64,000 bases of DNA from Aurelia coerulea (GCA_039566865.1 CM076958.1:6982501-7046500), one strand, 5' to 3'; positions 21,984 through 32,609 are shown, numbered from the stretch's first letter. Notes: generated from the letters alone by a model not told the origin. Program-made: numbers and translations.

Positions 21984-23200
21984 TTTTCCCCAATTTTCAT
22001 TTTGAGCCTGAATATATTCTAAGAGTATTCTTATTTTTTTAAAGCTTCCAAAGGAAATAGCCGCCCCGAATAGAAACCAAGCTTTTGAAAAATGAAATAC
22101 AGTATGTCAGTTATGCGATTCTCTAGAAGTATGAACATCGAAAAACAGGCAACTGCAGAAAAATGAGACACAAATATGCGAGCTGAGGCTGAGCAACATT
22201 CTTAATATTCTTAAAAATTGGATGATTCTGAGCCTGAAAATTCTTATAAACATTATTCTTATAAAAAGAAAAGAGTGTACTGAGCCAATAAATTAAAAAA
22301 TGAAACAAGATTGAAAAAAATAATAGAACAGGATAGAGAAAGTCTTCCTTTTTCCTTTTTCATTTTGAATGCAATTTCAAGTTTTGCCCCGATCCCATGA
22401 TCATTTATGTACTAAAAATGGAATCTTGACCATTTAAAACTAAGGGACGAATCACTCTGTCAAAATCTCGTACAGCTTTGTCAAAATGCCGGTCAAAATC
22501 ATTTTTCAAACATAAATCCATAAAAAATCCCTTAAAATCCTATATTTTTTTAATATCTCGTACGTCTTTTCGGAAGAATAATACACCCCTCGGTAATAGT
22601 AAATTCATGAACTAGCATCCCAAGGAGATGTTCGAGTGAATTTCTCTTCTTCGGCTCAGAATGCCTCTCTTCATCCCATATCTACCAGACAAAAGTTTGA
22701 AACTTCAGAGGGAAAATGTAAGCAAAAAGTGGCTCAAGCCAATTACCCAAATATGGCACGGCACGTGTAACGGCCTGTTGTTTTGGTAGTGTTATTTTTG
22801 TCAAAGGCTTGTATATGCATAGATTTCCTTTAAAATTAGAAAAGATTTATGCAAAGTGTAGGTTGTCATAGGTCCTATCGTTGAGTAGATATTTTGATAA
22901 AAGCCTCAAAGCACACGCTGAACAGTAATTGCAAACAACCTTTACTATTGCTGCAAAGTTGCCCCTTGTTCACCATCAGAGTTCACTCTTGATTGTAATT
23001 ATTTCTTTTACTAAGTTTACTAACACGGAAGGATTCAATTGTAGGGATCTCCATCATTCGAAAATTAAAATCAGATAAACAAACTCTCTTATTTTGCAAA
23101 AGGGGCCTTTTCCAGCAAAAAGGGACCCTATTTTCAAAATCACGAGGGAAGACATTGCTTTTATGACTGAAGTAATGTTAAATTTCTGCCAAGATAGAAC
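21984..23200. other. Intronic DNA, no gene seen
   Basis: AT-rich. Only minor overlapping frames that do not resemble known proteins. Confidence 0.4.
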
Positions 23201-23610
23201 CAGAGATGGCGCCAGGGAAGAACTGCTAGGGGGCAAATACTGTCAGAGTGCCGACAGTGAGCGAAGCGAGAAAATATTTATGAAACCACGCCTTTCAAGT
23301 TCCATTCAAGTTCACTGAGATAGCACTGGTGAAGGTGAAGGTGAAGTTGCGTTTTTCAGCGCCAAGCGCTGGGATCGCAGAAATAGAGCAGACCTAATCG
23401 AGTCCGCGACCCCTTGTCATGACGCTCAAGCGGTGGGGTCCTACCGGGTATCGAACCCACTCCGCCTGACTATTCTGGCTGCAAAGTCAGAGGATTACAC
23501 CACTGCGCCACAGCACTATTTTCAAAATTTTAAATGCCAATGGGGGGCTTGACGAAATCGTGGGGGCTTCTGCCCCCGTGCCCCCCAGGTGCCATCCCTG
23601 GATAGAGCCA
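23201..23610. repeat. Decayed inverted-repeat element holding a SINE
   Basis: ACCAGAGATGGCGCCAGGG near 23200 is the imperfect inverse of the CCAGGTGCCATCCCTGG region at 23586-23602. The inner side has G/C-rich tttctgcccccgtgcccc. A tRNA-derived SINE lies between the arms. Confidence 0.45.
23328..23511 (-). mobile_element. tRNA-derived SINE, 184 bp
   Basis: The minus strand begins with a tRNA-like head: A box TGGCGCAGTGG at 23510-23500 and B box GGTTCGATACCC at 23457-23446, spaced as in a tRNA. A tRNA-unrelated body of about 100 bp follows, then a CTTCAC-repeat tail. It is flanked by AGCACT at 23322-23327 and 23512-23517, a target duplication. It would be copied by pol III transcription and LINE machinery (family knowledge). 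Confidence 0.8.
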
Positions 23611-23957
23611 ACGCTCGTGCAGCAGAATACATCCAATCGAGCTCTAAATCCCAAGTCAGTGCGAAAAATTCGTTGACAAAATATTAAGAAACTCAGATTT
23701 TGCTCTCAACACAGGAATGACACGAAAGCCTTAAAGCTTTTATGTCGCTATATAAAGATAATGGCAGACATTTAATCATTTGTCACGAGAGAGCGTAGCG
23801 TGCGGAGCTCATGAACGCGCGGTTTCTTTTGATGTCACCTCAATTTTCCAGCCACAACACCAGTAGTTCGCGCCTTAGTTCATCCGTTCACAAAGCCGGT
23901 GATTGTCGAATGAGCAAAACGAGGCTGCCGGTCTTTATATAGAGACATAAAAGCTTT

Positions 23958-24375
23958 AAATACTGACAAGATCATCATCAATATTATCATCAAGCTTTGT
24001 TTCATTGATGGCCAAAATGTGTATCCCAAGATCCTTTACAAGGGTGCGAATCTCGTCAATGTGAGGTAAAAGGCTATTTACATTCAAAGATGCGATCACC
24101 ATGCCTTTCCTATGTCCTAGACCAGACACTGGGTTTTCGGAGGAACTGTGTGGGATAGCTGATGGAGGAGCCTGCTGCGCAGGGGTCAAGCATGCACCCA
24201 CTCTGTCGATAGGACGATCTAGTCAATAGCGAAGAGCACGAACTAAATTACTTTCAAACAAACTATCACCAGCCCTATTAAGATGAAGTAAACTTTTATT
24301 AAGATGTTTTGATGCCTCAATATTTGTGTGTTCGATGAAAGCGTAGTTATTTTCTGAACATAATTGTTTTGGAGA
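23958..24375 (-). mobile_element. LINE fragment: end of SGNH-like region joined to endonuclease start
   Basis: Minus strand reads LCSENNYAFIEHTNIEA, HLNKSLLHLNRAGDSLFE, a proline/serine linker, then MVIASLNVNSLLPHIDEIR and HILAINETKLDDNIDDDL. The second block is the start of an APE-type endonuclease (SLNVNSL, INETKL). The first resembles the closing helix of the SGNH/esterase-like domain that precedes it in some CR1/L2-like LINEs. One frameshift near 24205. Cut off after the ETKLD motif. Confidence 0.7.
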
Positions 24376-24452
24376 TAGCTAATTTAATACGGGTAGAAAG
24401 AGACAACTTTGAGTCCAGGACTAGTCTTAATGTTTGTGCTCGGCTACTAGCA

Positions 24453-24713
24453 TCATTGGTGTGTTATTGAAATAATTACAGGATGATTAGCTTCAGTTTT
24501 TCTCTTTGAAAATATCAATTCCACTGCTTGCTTTTGTGGATCAGGATTAAAGGACATCCTCCAATCGTGAGCCCATTTACTGATCAACTCAAAATCATGG
24601 TTTATGTCATTGGTAGCTGTATTTGAGTACTCTAAAACGTAACCACAAATCTGGTCGATTCGGTTAGAAAATCCCAAAGAACTCAACCACACCCACCATG
24701 TTGCATGTCCCAT
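24453..24713 (-). mobile_element. LINE reverse transcriptase fragment
   Basis: Encodes NTATNDINHDFELISKWAHD then WRMSFNPDPQKQAVELIFSK, the palm-to-thumb segment after the catalytic aspartates. The YADD box itself is missing. It sits upstream of the endonuclease piece at 24375 in the same orientation, the wrong order for one element, so it comes from a separate or rearranged insertion. Confidence 0.7.
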
Positions 24714-24889
24714 TTATTTCATTTTGCTTTTGTTCTTCTTTGGTCAAGTCGTGTATTTTAAGGTCAACCTCAAATTAGATGCCACGCAATATTTGCGATA
24801 ATGCCTAAATTACCCATCCAAAACAATTTAAGTCAACTTGATCGCAGATATTTCTTGTGGCAAGTAATTTGAGACAAACTTTAGTAGTT

Positions 24890-25035
24890 CTTTGCTCCAT
24901 TTCTAAATGGCCTAGGGGTAGTCACAGCCTTTGGCTCTTAGGGGTATTTTTTCCAGTAGTATTGTATAGAAATTTGTAGGTAGTATAAGTAATGTGTATT
25001 GTAATTCTTTAGCGGATCTATAAAAGAAAAATAAT
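24890..25035 (+). mobile_element. LINE 3' end
   Basis: Phrases ttgtaggtagtataagtaat and gtgtattgtaattcttta recur at 38780-38899 and 45701-45822, each near a short A-rich tail. This is the same LINE 3'-UTR family, severely 5' truncated. Confidence 0.55.
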
Positions 25036-25112
25036 TTTGTCTGTACGAAGTCAAATGTTTTCAGAATTAAGTAGGTTCAAAATTACAAATAAGATACATC
25101 CAACTCGCTTAC

Positions 25113-25259
25113 CTTTCTGACCATCCCTTTCGTCCACGTATAAGCTTCTTTTCTCTCCTTTTCTGTCAAGGCTCAAGTCATGAGAAAATTTACATTTGTT
25201 GCCTTTAGTACACTGTCCTTGTTTGAAAAATGCGCAAAGAACTGACTTTGGATCAGCAC
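25113..25259 (-). CDS. ZC3H15: ZC3H15 exon with CCCH zinc finger
   Basis: 147-nt exon. The protein reads [20 protein letters not shown] then [20 protein letters not shown] and [10 protein letters not shown]-x7-C-x5-C-x3-H ([19 protein letters not shown]) is the first CCCH finger of ZC3H15, almost identical to the animal consensus I know. The acceptor is TTTCCTATCAG before GTGCTGAT; the donor is AAAG|GTAAGC. The incoming split codon is completed by the G ending the 28663-28744 exon (KISA-G-ADPKSV), and the outgoing G joins the 6778-6872 exon. This makes the gene assignment firm. The following intron is 18.2 kb. Confidence 0.95.
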
Positions 25260-25263
25260 CTGA

Positions 25264-25903
25264 TAGGAAAACAGCAACGTAAGTACAAAAAACCACTGTC
25301 TCTGTCCGAAATAAAGCTGGCTGTGCCGTTAGCTAACTTTACCATCACTATCAGGATAAAGAGCGTTTAATGGTTAATCCATTTAAAATGATTGCTACGT
25401 TGCACGTTCGAAGCAATAATGTGAAGCAAAGCATCTTTTCCATGTAATCAAAAGTACAAAAGCATAATTCTGGTATTGCAATGTACCTGTCATGGTAAAA
25501 GAAGACACAGGCACCAATGATTGGTGCTTACAATTTTCAATTTGAAATAAAATTTAATAAAAGGAAAGTAACAAGAACTGACGTAAATGAAGCAAAGCTG
25601 TGTGCGAAAATAGATGCCAGAAGATTCCGTGAAAAAATTGATAGACTTTGCGTCAACGATTGATGATTTTTGCGATAAACAACCTTTGAAATGAACAAAA
25701 TGTTTCAGAAACATTTGCCATCTGAAAATAAGGTAACATCACATCATGTTTATCATTGTTTATCATCTGAAAATTCCGGCTAATGCACCTGTCAGGAAGT
25801 CCGACTGCTAAAACGAAAACTAAAAAAGTAACTCAAAAAACAATAAACTCAATAACGCAAATATAAGGAGTGACAGGGAGGGTGGGAGAATTTCGTCATG
25901 AAG
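25264..25903. other. Intronic DNA, no gene seen
   Basis: AT-rich with no recognisable repeat ends. The minus-strand frame 25490-25714 has no similarity I recognise. Confidence 0.4.
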
Positions 25904-27458
25904 TTAAGGTTACTGTAACGGTTCAAAGGAGAATTTTTCGATTTTTCGTTTTCGTCATATTCTGATGTTCCAAGTATTCCAGTACGGTTTTAGCCACCTC
26001 ACTTCACAAAACGAACCCAATTACTTGCAAATTTGAGCATTTTAAAAGAAGAACTCTTGTTTCTCAAAAATTGCGCGAACAGCATTAGGCGATTAAGGTA
26101 AACTCACTTGACCTTGCGAATGATTCTCATACTCCTGTGGTTTAGAAGGCAATAATTTTAATCCGCACGGATATAATATTTGCTCTTTGTTTAACAAAAA
26201 CTCTTTTGCTTTCGCAACTGATTCATTCGCAATGGGGCGTTTTCGAAAATCTGACTGGGCGCAGAAAAAACGACGAAAGTTTAGAAAAAGAATTAAAAAA
26301 TCCTTTCAAAGAGAAGAGAAAACGAATCTTGCGTCATTAGATAAGGGGTCGTGGTTTGACCAGGAAAGTTTATATGATGAGGAGGGATCAGAATCGGAGT
26401 TGGATGAGTTGGACGAAGAGGACACAAACGAAGAAAGCGCATCTGAATCATCAGCGAACCTTTTCTTGATAAGTTTATCCTTACTAGAAACCCAATTGAA
26501 TGCGACCTCGGTTTGCAAGGAATGCCACAGCGATTTAAAAATTATCGATGAAAAAAAGAAGCGTTAGGGCCTCGGTGCCAGCTGGGAAATTTACTGCACT
26601 AATAATGACTGACCATCAAAAAGCACAAAGAAGCCATTCCCAATAAGTCCAAAAGATGGTCGATCGTTTGCTGTAAATAAAAAGTTTGTTTTCCATTTCC
26701 TTCAGCATGACCTGCAACATCCCTTGCTCCATTTTCACATCAAGCGGAATTTCGTCACAGCCACATTCGTAAATCCCTCGTTGCTGTTTTATGGTTTTAT
26801 TGATAAAAAACTTTACCTACACCGCGCTTAAGCCTTATTGCTTGACCTGTGGTTTCATGTTTGCAATTACAAGCATAACCGTCTTTCACGCACTTTTTTC
26901 CTGAATTTGATAAAAGCCTGATTTCTCGAAACAGGATTCTGGAGTACTGGTAGGTACTAAAAAATCTTTGTGTACCCAACAGACCAATCAAATGGCTTGA
27001 AACATGGCCCACATGGTCACAAAGCATGTCACTACGAAACCGTGTCAGCGAATTTCTACAGATCCACGGGTCCGATTTTTACAGAGGTTTCAAAGTTGAA
27101 AACGGCATTTCAGAAATTTACACAAATTTAAAAGGGCATTATTTTTAGACAGTACATTTTATCAAAAATCCGTGACACGGTTTTGGAGTTCAAGACCTTA
27201 AGTCTATGGTAAATAGATAGTCGCAGTCCAACGATGGTCACTGGGGTACACAAAGATTTTTTCGCTAGGGTGGTCGATTTTGCCGAAAATCTGGAATAAA
27301 TCATTTGTGCTTTCTTTAAATCGACTGCGCATATTTTCATGATATTCTGCGTTTAATTCTGCATCGAATGATCTATAGGTTTATTTGGTATATTTTGAGA
27401 AACGGCCATGGTAAACAAAGTTTCTTAATCACCGTCTGAACGGTTACAGTAACCTTAA
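25904..27458. mobile_element. Mutator-like DNA transposon remnant
   Basis: Bounded by TTAAGGTTACTGTAACGGTT at 25904-25923 and its near-exact inverse ending at 27458. Inside is a plus-strand transposase N-terminus (26232-26689). The remainder (26690-27430) has only broken minus-strand frames such as 27027-26797, with CVKDGYACNCKHETTG. No convincing flanking duplication was found. The catalytic part of the transposase is absent. Confidence 0.55.
26232..26689 (+). pseudogene. Mutator-like transposase N-terminal fragment
   Basis: The start MGRFRKSDWAQKKRRKFRKR is preferred over an upstream ATG at 26187 because the basic run is the usual beginning of this group. An acidic serine-rich linker follows (about residues 55-80), then NLFLISLSLLETQLNATSVC and KECHSDLKII, which give CxxC-type zinc ligands. 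Reading through TAG at 26565 and TGA at 26610 restores GLGASWEIYCTNND and PSKSTKKPFPISPKDGRSF, the cysteine-rich region before the catalytic core. The TGA replaces an expected cysteine. The frame ends near 26689, so it is a dead fragment. Assignment is from memory of the family pattern. Confidence 0.6.
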
Positions 27459-27502
27459 GCTTTCAATTTACAACATGAGGTCGGTTGAAATAACTCAGAG
27501 TA

Positions 27503-28106
27503 CCGGGTGCGCCAAAATAAACTATGCACGTTTGGCAGGCCACAATAAATCGTACACTCGATCGATTTTGATGATTTATGACTTAATCGTTAGAAGAAAG
27601 CCTGAATTAGATACTGGGATTTTTTGCAAATTTTATCACTTTCAATTTTTAGAGCTAGAAGCGAGTTTCCTAAAATCTTAGTTTTCGAAAACGCTGAAAA
27701 AGATTGAAAAACATCGATCAAGTTTCCTAAATGATCGACATGAATGGACAAAGAGAGAACTCGTTCGTGGTGATTTGCGATTCAGAAATCGACGAATTGT
27801 AATCTGCTATACGAGAGTTCGTACTAAACCCCCCAAATCCCCCTGAAACGTTTTCTCTTTGTTAATTCATATTGAATCTTTTAAAATTTGATCGACGTTT
27901 TTTGATCGTTTTCAATGTTTTCGAAAACGAACATTTTAAGAAACTCGCTTCTAGCTCCAAAAAAAGAGGACAGAAAAATTTGCAAAAAGTCCAAGAATCT
28001 AATTCAGGCTTTCTATTAAAGATTAAATTATAAATCTTCAAAATCAGTCCAGTGTACGATTTATTATGGCCTGCCAAACGTGCATAGTTTATTTTGGCGC
28101 ACCCGG
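27503..28106. mobile_element. Palindromic mariner-type MITE, 604 bp
   Basis: CCGGGTGCGCCAAAATAAAC at the left and its inverse at the right, each next to TA (27501-27502, 28107-28108). Arms of about 270 bp with few mismatches. Frames reading TGCAKINYARLAGHNKSYT on both strands are simply the two arms. A decayed relative of the end is at 37722-37775. Confidence 0.88.
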
Positions 28107-28592
28107 TATAGCTTGACAGATCCACAGATAAGACGTGCCGGCAGAGACATCGAAATCAATCCTTGGGCGGTCTGATGAGTCGCCTAGTGATTAATGCATC
28201 CTGTTTTGTAGATATGATGATTCATACTACCCAATTAATTAGACAGATCTGCCATTTATCCAAGTCAGTGGAACAGTTCCACGCCCCAGCCAAAACCCGG
28301 ACCAAGGAACCAAGATCCAAGCCAAGAACAACCCAGCAAACCTCCGAGGTCGTATTAACCGGACTTAAATTGCATTTAACCCCCATCAAGATCAAAGCGT
28401 CCCTAGCTGCTGGATGTGATGATCTGATCCCACAGCGACTCAGATCAACGACTCCATACCTCATCACTCCCTAAATAGCCTCTTGAGCCATGACATAAGA
28501 CTGGGAAATTTGCATAAATTTGCAGAAGAAAAAACATTGCACACTAGACGCCGGACGGGATTCAATAACTATACTATTGTACTCATTCCGTG

Positions 28593-28619
28593 AGGCAAAC
28601 TTTTTTTTTAGACACCCGG
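28593..28619 (-). repeat. Solo mariner-type terminal repeat
   Basis: Inverse of CCGGGTGTCTAAAAAAAAAG next to TA at 28620-28621. The other end was not found. It lies about 45 bp from the donor end of a ZC3H15 exon. Confidence 0.45.
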
Positions 28620-28662
28620 TATATTTTAATTGATCATAGAAAAAAAGGAGACATGTGCATAC

Positions 28663-28744
28663 CTGCAGATATCTTTTGTTCTTGTACCGGTTTAAAGAGT
28701 GCACCAATTTCATCTAGCTTGCTCTTTGCATCCCTTTTTTTCAG
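28663..28744 (-). CDS. ZC3H15: ZC3H15 exon preceding the CCCH finger
   Basis: 82-nt exon encoding LKKRDAKSKLDEIGALFKP then VQEQKISA plus one base. It corresponds to the KK..KELxELNELFKPV..QKIS segment in front of the first CCCH finger in animal ZC3H15. The acceptor is CGATTTTCAG and the donor is GCAG|GTATGC. It starts in phase 0, which fits the 27-nt exon at 32574-32600, and ends with a split Gly codon completed by the 25113-25259 exon. The intron to the next exon is about 3.4 kb. Confidence 0.92.
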
Positions 28745-28990
28745 CTGAAAATCGAACAAACAAAATATTTGGAGCAGTTGAGGTTTCATTAAAGTCCCTA
28801 TTGCTTATCAAGTATTTGCCAAATCTTGCAGAAAAATACCAAATTCCTGTTATGTATTTTATCAGTTAAAAAAAAGAAAAGTTAACCCTGTAACACATAG
28901 GCTCTTTTTTCTATATTCCGTTAAAAAATGTTCACGAGATAAGTTACTACGCTTCCTACAAATTACTCAACGGAACGACACTATTCATTT

Positions 28991-29079
28991 CATTCATTCA
29001 TTCATTCAGTCATTCAGTCATTCAATCATTCAATCATTCAATCATTCAATCATTCATTCATTCACTCATTCATTCATTC
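28991..29079. repeat. ATTC microsatellite (LINE tail)
   Basis: Runs of cattcattcattcagtcattc and variants. On the minus strand they form the (GAAT)n tail of the LINE ending here. Confidence 0.9.
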
Positions 29080-29426
29080 TATAAACATTGCTTTACATAC
29101 TGCCTTGTAGAAAGAAAAAAGTAAAATTCTAAATTACAATTCAAATACTTTAACTAAGATTATTTAAGAAAAAAAAGTAAAGATAAAATTATCAGAAAAG
29201 TATTAAAAATCTAAAAGGGTCCTTTATGTTCTGGAGATTTCGAGACATGATCTAAATTGTTTGAGTGTTTTCGATAATTTTGATTTTGTGTCCAGGTCAT
29301 TCCACAATTTTGCCCCTCTATAAGAAAAGCATTTTTGGCCATATGTTATCAATTTGCAATGTGGTGATTTTATCGAATTTCAGTTATTGCCCTTTGATAT
29401 GGCTATTCTGCAATAAAGGTGCAAAC

Positions 29427-29975
29427 AAAAAATAGATCGCGCGCATAAACGTGCATTAAAGATCCTCCATAATGACTACGAATCTTCGTTTCAATCGTTA
29501 CTCGCTCGCAGTAACAGTTTCACGATCCACGTTAAAAATTTGCAAAAATTGATGACTGAAATATACTTGTCATTGAATAATATGAATCCATCGATTGTAT
29601 GGAAATTTCATGAGAAGAAATATGTGGCCTATGACCTGAGGAAAAAAAATCTTTGCATACTTCCAAAGGCAAAGACAACATCTTATGGAGCTGAGTCTTT
29701 ATCTTTCAGGGGAAGTTTCCTTTGGAATACCCTTGATGACAATATCAAAGAAGAACCGACACTCAAGCGTTTTAAAGATAAGATAAAAAATTGGGCCGGA
29801 GAACATTGCACCTGCAGAATATGCCAATAACAAAACAGGATGTGGTACTAGTTGATTTTTTTTTAGATTTAAGTATTTATGTATGTAGGTTGGTCTTAAT
29901 TAGTATTTATTTATACTATTGTAAACCAACATTAAATAAAGAATAAATGAAAAAAAAATGAAAAAAATGTTGTTC
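29427..29975 (+). mobile_element. LINE 3' part inserted in an opposite LINE
   Basis: Frame 29433-29829 encodes DRAHKRALKILHNDYESSFQ, FTIHVKNLQKLMTEIYLSLN, SLSFRGSFLWNTLDDNIKEE and the cysteine end GEHCTCRICQ. This is a CR1/L2-like C-terminus. The 3' UTR has a ttggt..accaa stem and ends aataaatgaaaaaaaaatga. The frame is open, so it is younger than its host copy. Confidence 0.8.
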
Positions 29976-30539
29976 GTAGAAATGGGACACAGCAATCGGT
30001 TTCAGTGTTCCGAATTTCCCGAGTATTGGTTTCTGACAACCTGTCGAACAGGCATGTAAGATATGAAGGAGCCTCACCATTTGTACATTTGTATACCATT
30101 TTCAATGTTTCGATATAATCAAATCATTCACTGTCTGCCAGCCTAGTTGCTTTATAATTGGAAGAGCGGAAGCGTTATAAGGGCTATTGGTTACAATTCT
30201 GGCCGCACGATTCTGTAACTTTTATAGCTTGTCTTTTTGCCGTGATTTACCATGAACTGGGCAACAATATCGAAAGTAATGTTCTACAAGACTTTTATAC
30301 ATTGTCTGCACTGACTTTATTGGGAGGCATTGTTTGGAATAGCGCATTGAAATAAACGATTTTTAATCATATTAGTTATCTCTACACCCCAGCTCATATG
30401 TTGATCACAACATATACCCCAAGATATTTAGTGTCCTTAATCATTGAAATTGTCTCCCTACCTATTTGAAGAGATGGCTTCACTGCCGTAGTTTGCTGAA
30501 TATTTTTCAATTTTTGCCCACTACCAATGATTATGCATG

Positions 30540-31030
30540 CACTTCTTGGTATCCGAAGGTTGAAAAATAGGATGTCCAAAAAAATCCAGACGGCACAAAA
30601 CAAATGCATTCGTTTTTACCTGAATTTGAAAAACACAGCACGTATTGGTCAAGGCTATAAATTGGCTCCCTACAAAGAACAGGATAGATCAATGTCTCTG
30701 CGTCAACATAATGAGATTTTTCAGAGAAACTGCCCCAGCTTACAGTGCTGAGATATTTCATCCAGTCAACTAAGGCCAAACAACACGAAGGTCCAAGTTC
30801 AAATTGGATGTTCTATTTCGAAGAAATAAAGCTGGACAAAAATACCTATCTTATCTAGGGCCCAAAACATGGAATAGTCTGTCGTCTGAGATCAAATCAA
30901 CAAACAATATTAATGCATTCAAACATAAGATCAAAGAAAACTTTTTCCAAAATATACAGAAAGAGGAAGATGGCATTTATGTTTTTTTCCTATATCACAG
31001 TTAAAACTCAACAAAATACAAAATACAATA
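30540..31030 (+). mobile_element. LINE C-terminal fragment
   Basis: Encodes KKIQTAQNKCIRFYLNLKNT, then (frameshifted) INWLPTKNRIDQ and GQKYLSYLGPKTWNSLSSEI with a stop at 31003. This is the C-terminal region of a LINE reverse transcriptase. Its 5' end lies within a few bases of the 5' end of the minus-strand LINE at 30535. Confidence 0.75.
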
Positions 31031-31033
31031 TTC

Positions 31034-31091
31034 TGCGCCGTCCATAGCAGAAATAGACATGACGTCATCTGGTTCTGGCTATGAACGGCAC
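31034..31091. repeat. 58-bp hairpin (member of a small family)
   Basis: GCCGTCCATAGCAGAA pairs with TTCTGGCTATGAACGGC across a gacatgacgtcatctg loop. A sister with compensating changes is at 38378-38433. Confidence 0.7.
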
Positions 31092-31269
31092 TTAACAATT
31101 TCTTTAACAACAATCTTATTTAGCACTTTGTGTGCCATGGCACCATTCCATTTTGACAGACACTAGCATGCACCAGCTTAGTTTAGGTGAATTATTGTAA
31201 AAAAATACTATGCACTGGTGCAAAACCTGTGCAAAGATGGTTGGATGTGAGTCACCAATGACTGGTGCC

Positions 31270-31585
31270 ATGGTTCACAAAGAGCTTACTCCAAACAAGA
31301 CTAAATATAAACAAGAATAAAGGGTCGCCAATCGTCAGGTTTCCATCAGGTTTCCGAAGAAATCCAAAGATCCCACCGACCAGAAACACCCCCTGGCCAC
31401 AAAACCACCACTCCACCGCCAAAAACCACAAACCAGTCATCATCCGAATAAGCCGAGCAAGCAGAGCCAGAGCCCCACAAAGGCAGCAACCACCACAGGG
31501 CCCAAGCTCCACCCACCAAGCACCCCCGAATGACGCCCAGCCCGCAGCATCCGGCAGCCCCAGCCCACAGAATCCCCGGGAACAT
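31270..31585. other. C/A-rich, G-poor GC island
   Basis: 31385-31580 is dominated by C and A (for example ccccctggccacaaaaccac), unlike the AT-rich surroundings. A plus frame to 31594 is Pro/Ser/Gln-rich with no recognised domain. It may be part of an element's 5' region. Confidence 0.4.
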
Positions 31586-31636
31586 TCTAGTTAAGCCTGT
31601 TAGTTGCTTTGATATATGCTATGGATACCTCTAAAA

Positions 31637-32079
31637 TCATTCGATTGCAGTTTCATCAAAATTTGGGCTACCGTAAAGAAGCAAATTAGGCAGGGCTTCT
31701 GAATCCATGTTGTTTACATCCAAATCTGGAAGGTGCGAAAGCTTTCCAAGGAGATCATTGCGCATAGGAATAAACAAAGGGCAGTGTAGAAAGAAGTGCA
31801 CATTATCCTCAATTCCAGTATTACAAGGACACATAGGACTCGGACACTGGAAATCATGCCGGAATTTATCTTCATTTAACAAATTAAATTCAAGTCTAAG
31901 TATTGTCAGTTGTTTTACACCAAAGATATCGAATACTCCAAACAAGGAATTTTTTACCGGTCTTATCAAAGTAAGCAATTTACGTTTAAAGTCGGCAATT
32001 GTCGCAGAATTTCTAATATTTCCATCAAGCATATTCCATTTATGAAGAACATTTGTGGCAAATGTCACCACAAACAATA
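31637..32079 (-). mobile_element. LINE C-terminal fragment
   Basis: Encodes NVLHKWNMLDGNIRNSATIA, FKRKLLTLIRPVKNS and a cysteine/histidine block CPSPMCPCNTGIEDNVHFFL, ending LPNLLLYGSPNFDE. Same C-terminal plan as the long LINE at 38.9-42.1 kb (CLCGTGDEDNEHFLLHCPQF). Confidence 0.8.
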
Positions 32080-32380
32080 CGGAATTCAGGATCCCTTGGT
32101 CAGCTTAAAGTAAATATAAAGAATTGGAACGGAGAAAATTGTCCATGCAAGCTGTGTCGCATTTTATTCCGAACTTGGGCTTATTATGATAAAAGTTTTC
32201 ATAAATTTGTTTGATATCGTATACTTTTGATGAATTGTAAATATTTTATCTATCTTTCTTCTGTGTTATATAAGTATACTTAGGCTTGAATTAGCTTTCT
32301 ACTATATAGCTACTTAGATGTAATATGCATGCCTACTTTAGATAAATTGAATATATAGAAAAAGTTGCTTTGATCTACCC
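32080..32380 (+). mobile_element. LINE 3' end
   Basis: Starts LKVNIKNWNGENCPCKLC..., the same cysteine end as CTCRICQ at 29.8 kb. The 3' UTR ends in gataaattgaatatatagaaaaag. It begins head to head with the minus-strand LINE at 32079. Confidence 0.65.
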
Positions 32381-32573
32381 TTGTGTTGCCTTCGTCGCGA
32401 ATACGTGAAGATAATTGGACAGAGGCTAGAGACTTCTGCGTTGATGGCTTCATCATCTTATAGAACAGGAATACTCATTAATCATCTAAAATAAACCACT
32501 ATCCAAAATTTCTCCAAGCCGCTAGCTTTATCATAAGAAATAAAATATGATAATTCAGGAATCTTCAACTAAC

Positions 32574-32600
32574 CTTCTCTGCATCTTTCATCTGCTCCAT
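32574..32600 (-). CDS. ZC3H15: ZC3H15 27-nt microexon (candidate)
   Basis: Nine codons, MEQMKDAEK, between an acceptor TTTTCATAG and a donor GAAG|GTTAGT, phase 0 on both sides. Placed before the next exon it gives QMKDAEKLKKRDAKSK, which fits the (Q)xxEAEKKLKKDDKKK part of animal ZC3H15 just upstream of the NELFKP motif. The identification relies on splice borders, phase and this short alignment, so it is less certain than the other three exons. The N-terminal exon(s) were not found up to 64 kb. Confidence 0.65.
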
Positions 32601-32609
32601 CTATGAAAA

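Larger units (their letters stand above)
28975..30535 (-). mobile_element. LINE C-terminal half, split by another LINE
   Basis: The minus-strand part 30535-29985 encodes ACIIIGSGQKLKNIQQTTAV, IKDTKYLGVYV and LQNRAARIVTNSPYN in broken frames. It continues at 29425-28991 with CKLITYGQKCFSYRGAKLWN and a stop, then the tail. The tail is an ATTC/GAAT array at 28991-29079. The split is caused by a plus-strand LINE at 29427-29975. It is the same family as the copy at 62.4-63.2 kb. Confidence 0.75.

Noticed and set aside
23441..23451. Another mariner-type CCGGGTA end
   Set aside because: It is the B-box part of the SINE tRNA-like head.
27475..28125. Two similar proteins on opposite strands (TGCAKINYARLAGHN...)
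   Set aside because: They are translations of the two arms of one palindromic MITE, not genes.
30520..31030. Twin-priming inversion of a single LINE
   Set aside because: Both partners retain 3' sequence, so two insertions are needed.
31252..31594. Proline-rich and tryptophan/glycine-rich frames on both strands
   Set aside because: Both follow from C/A skew of the segment; no domain recognised.
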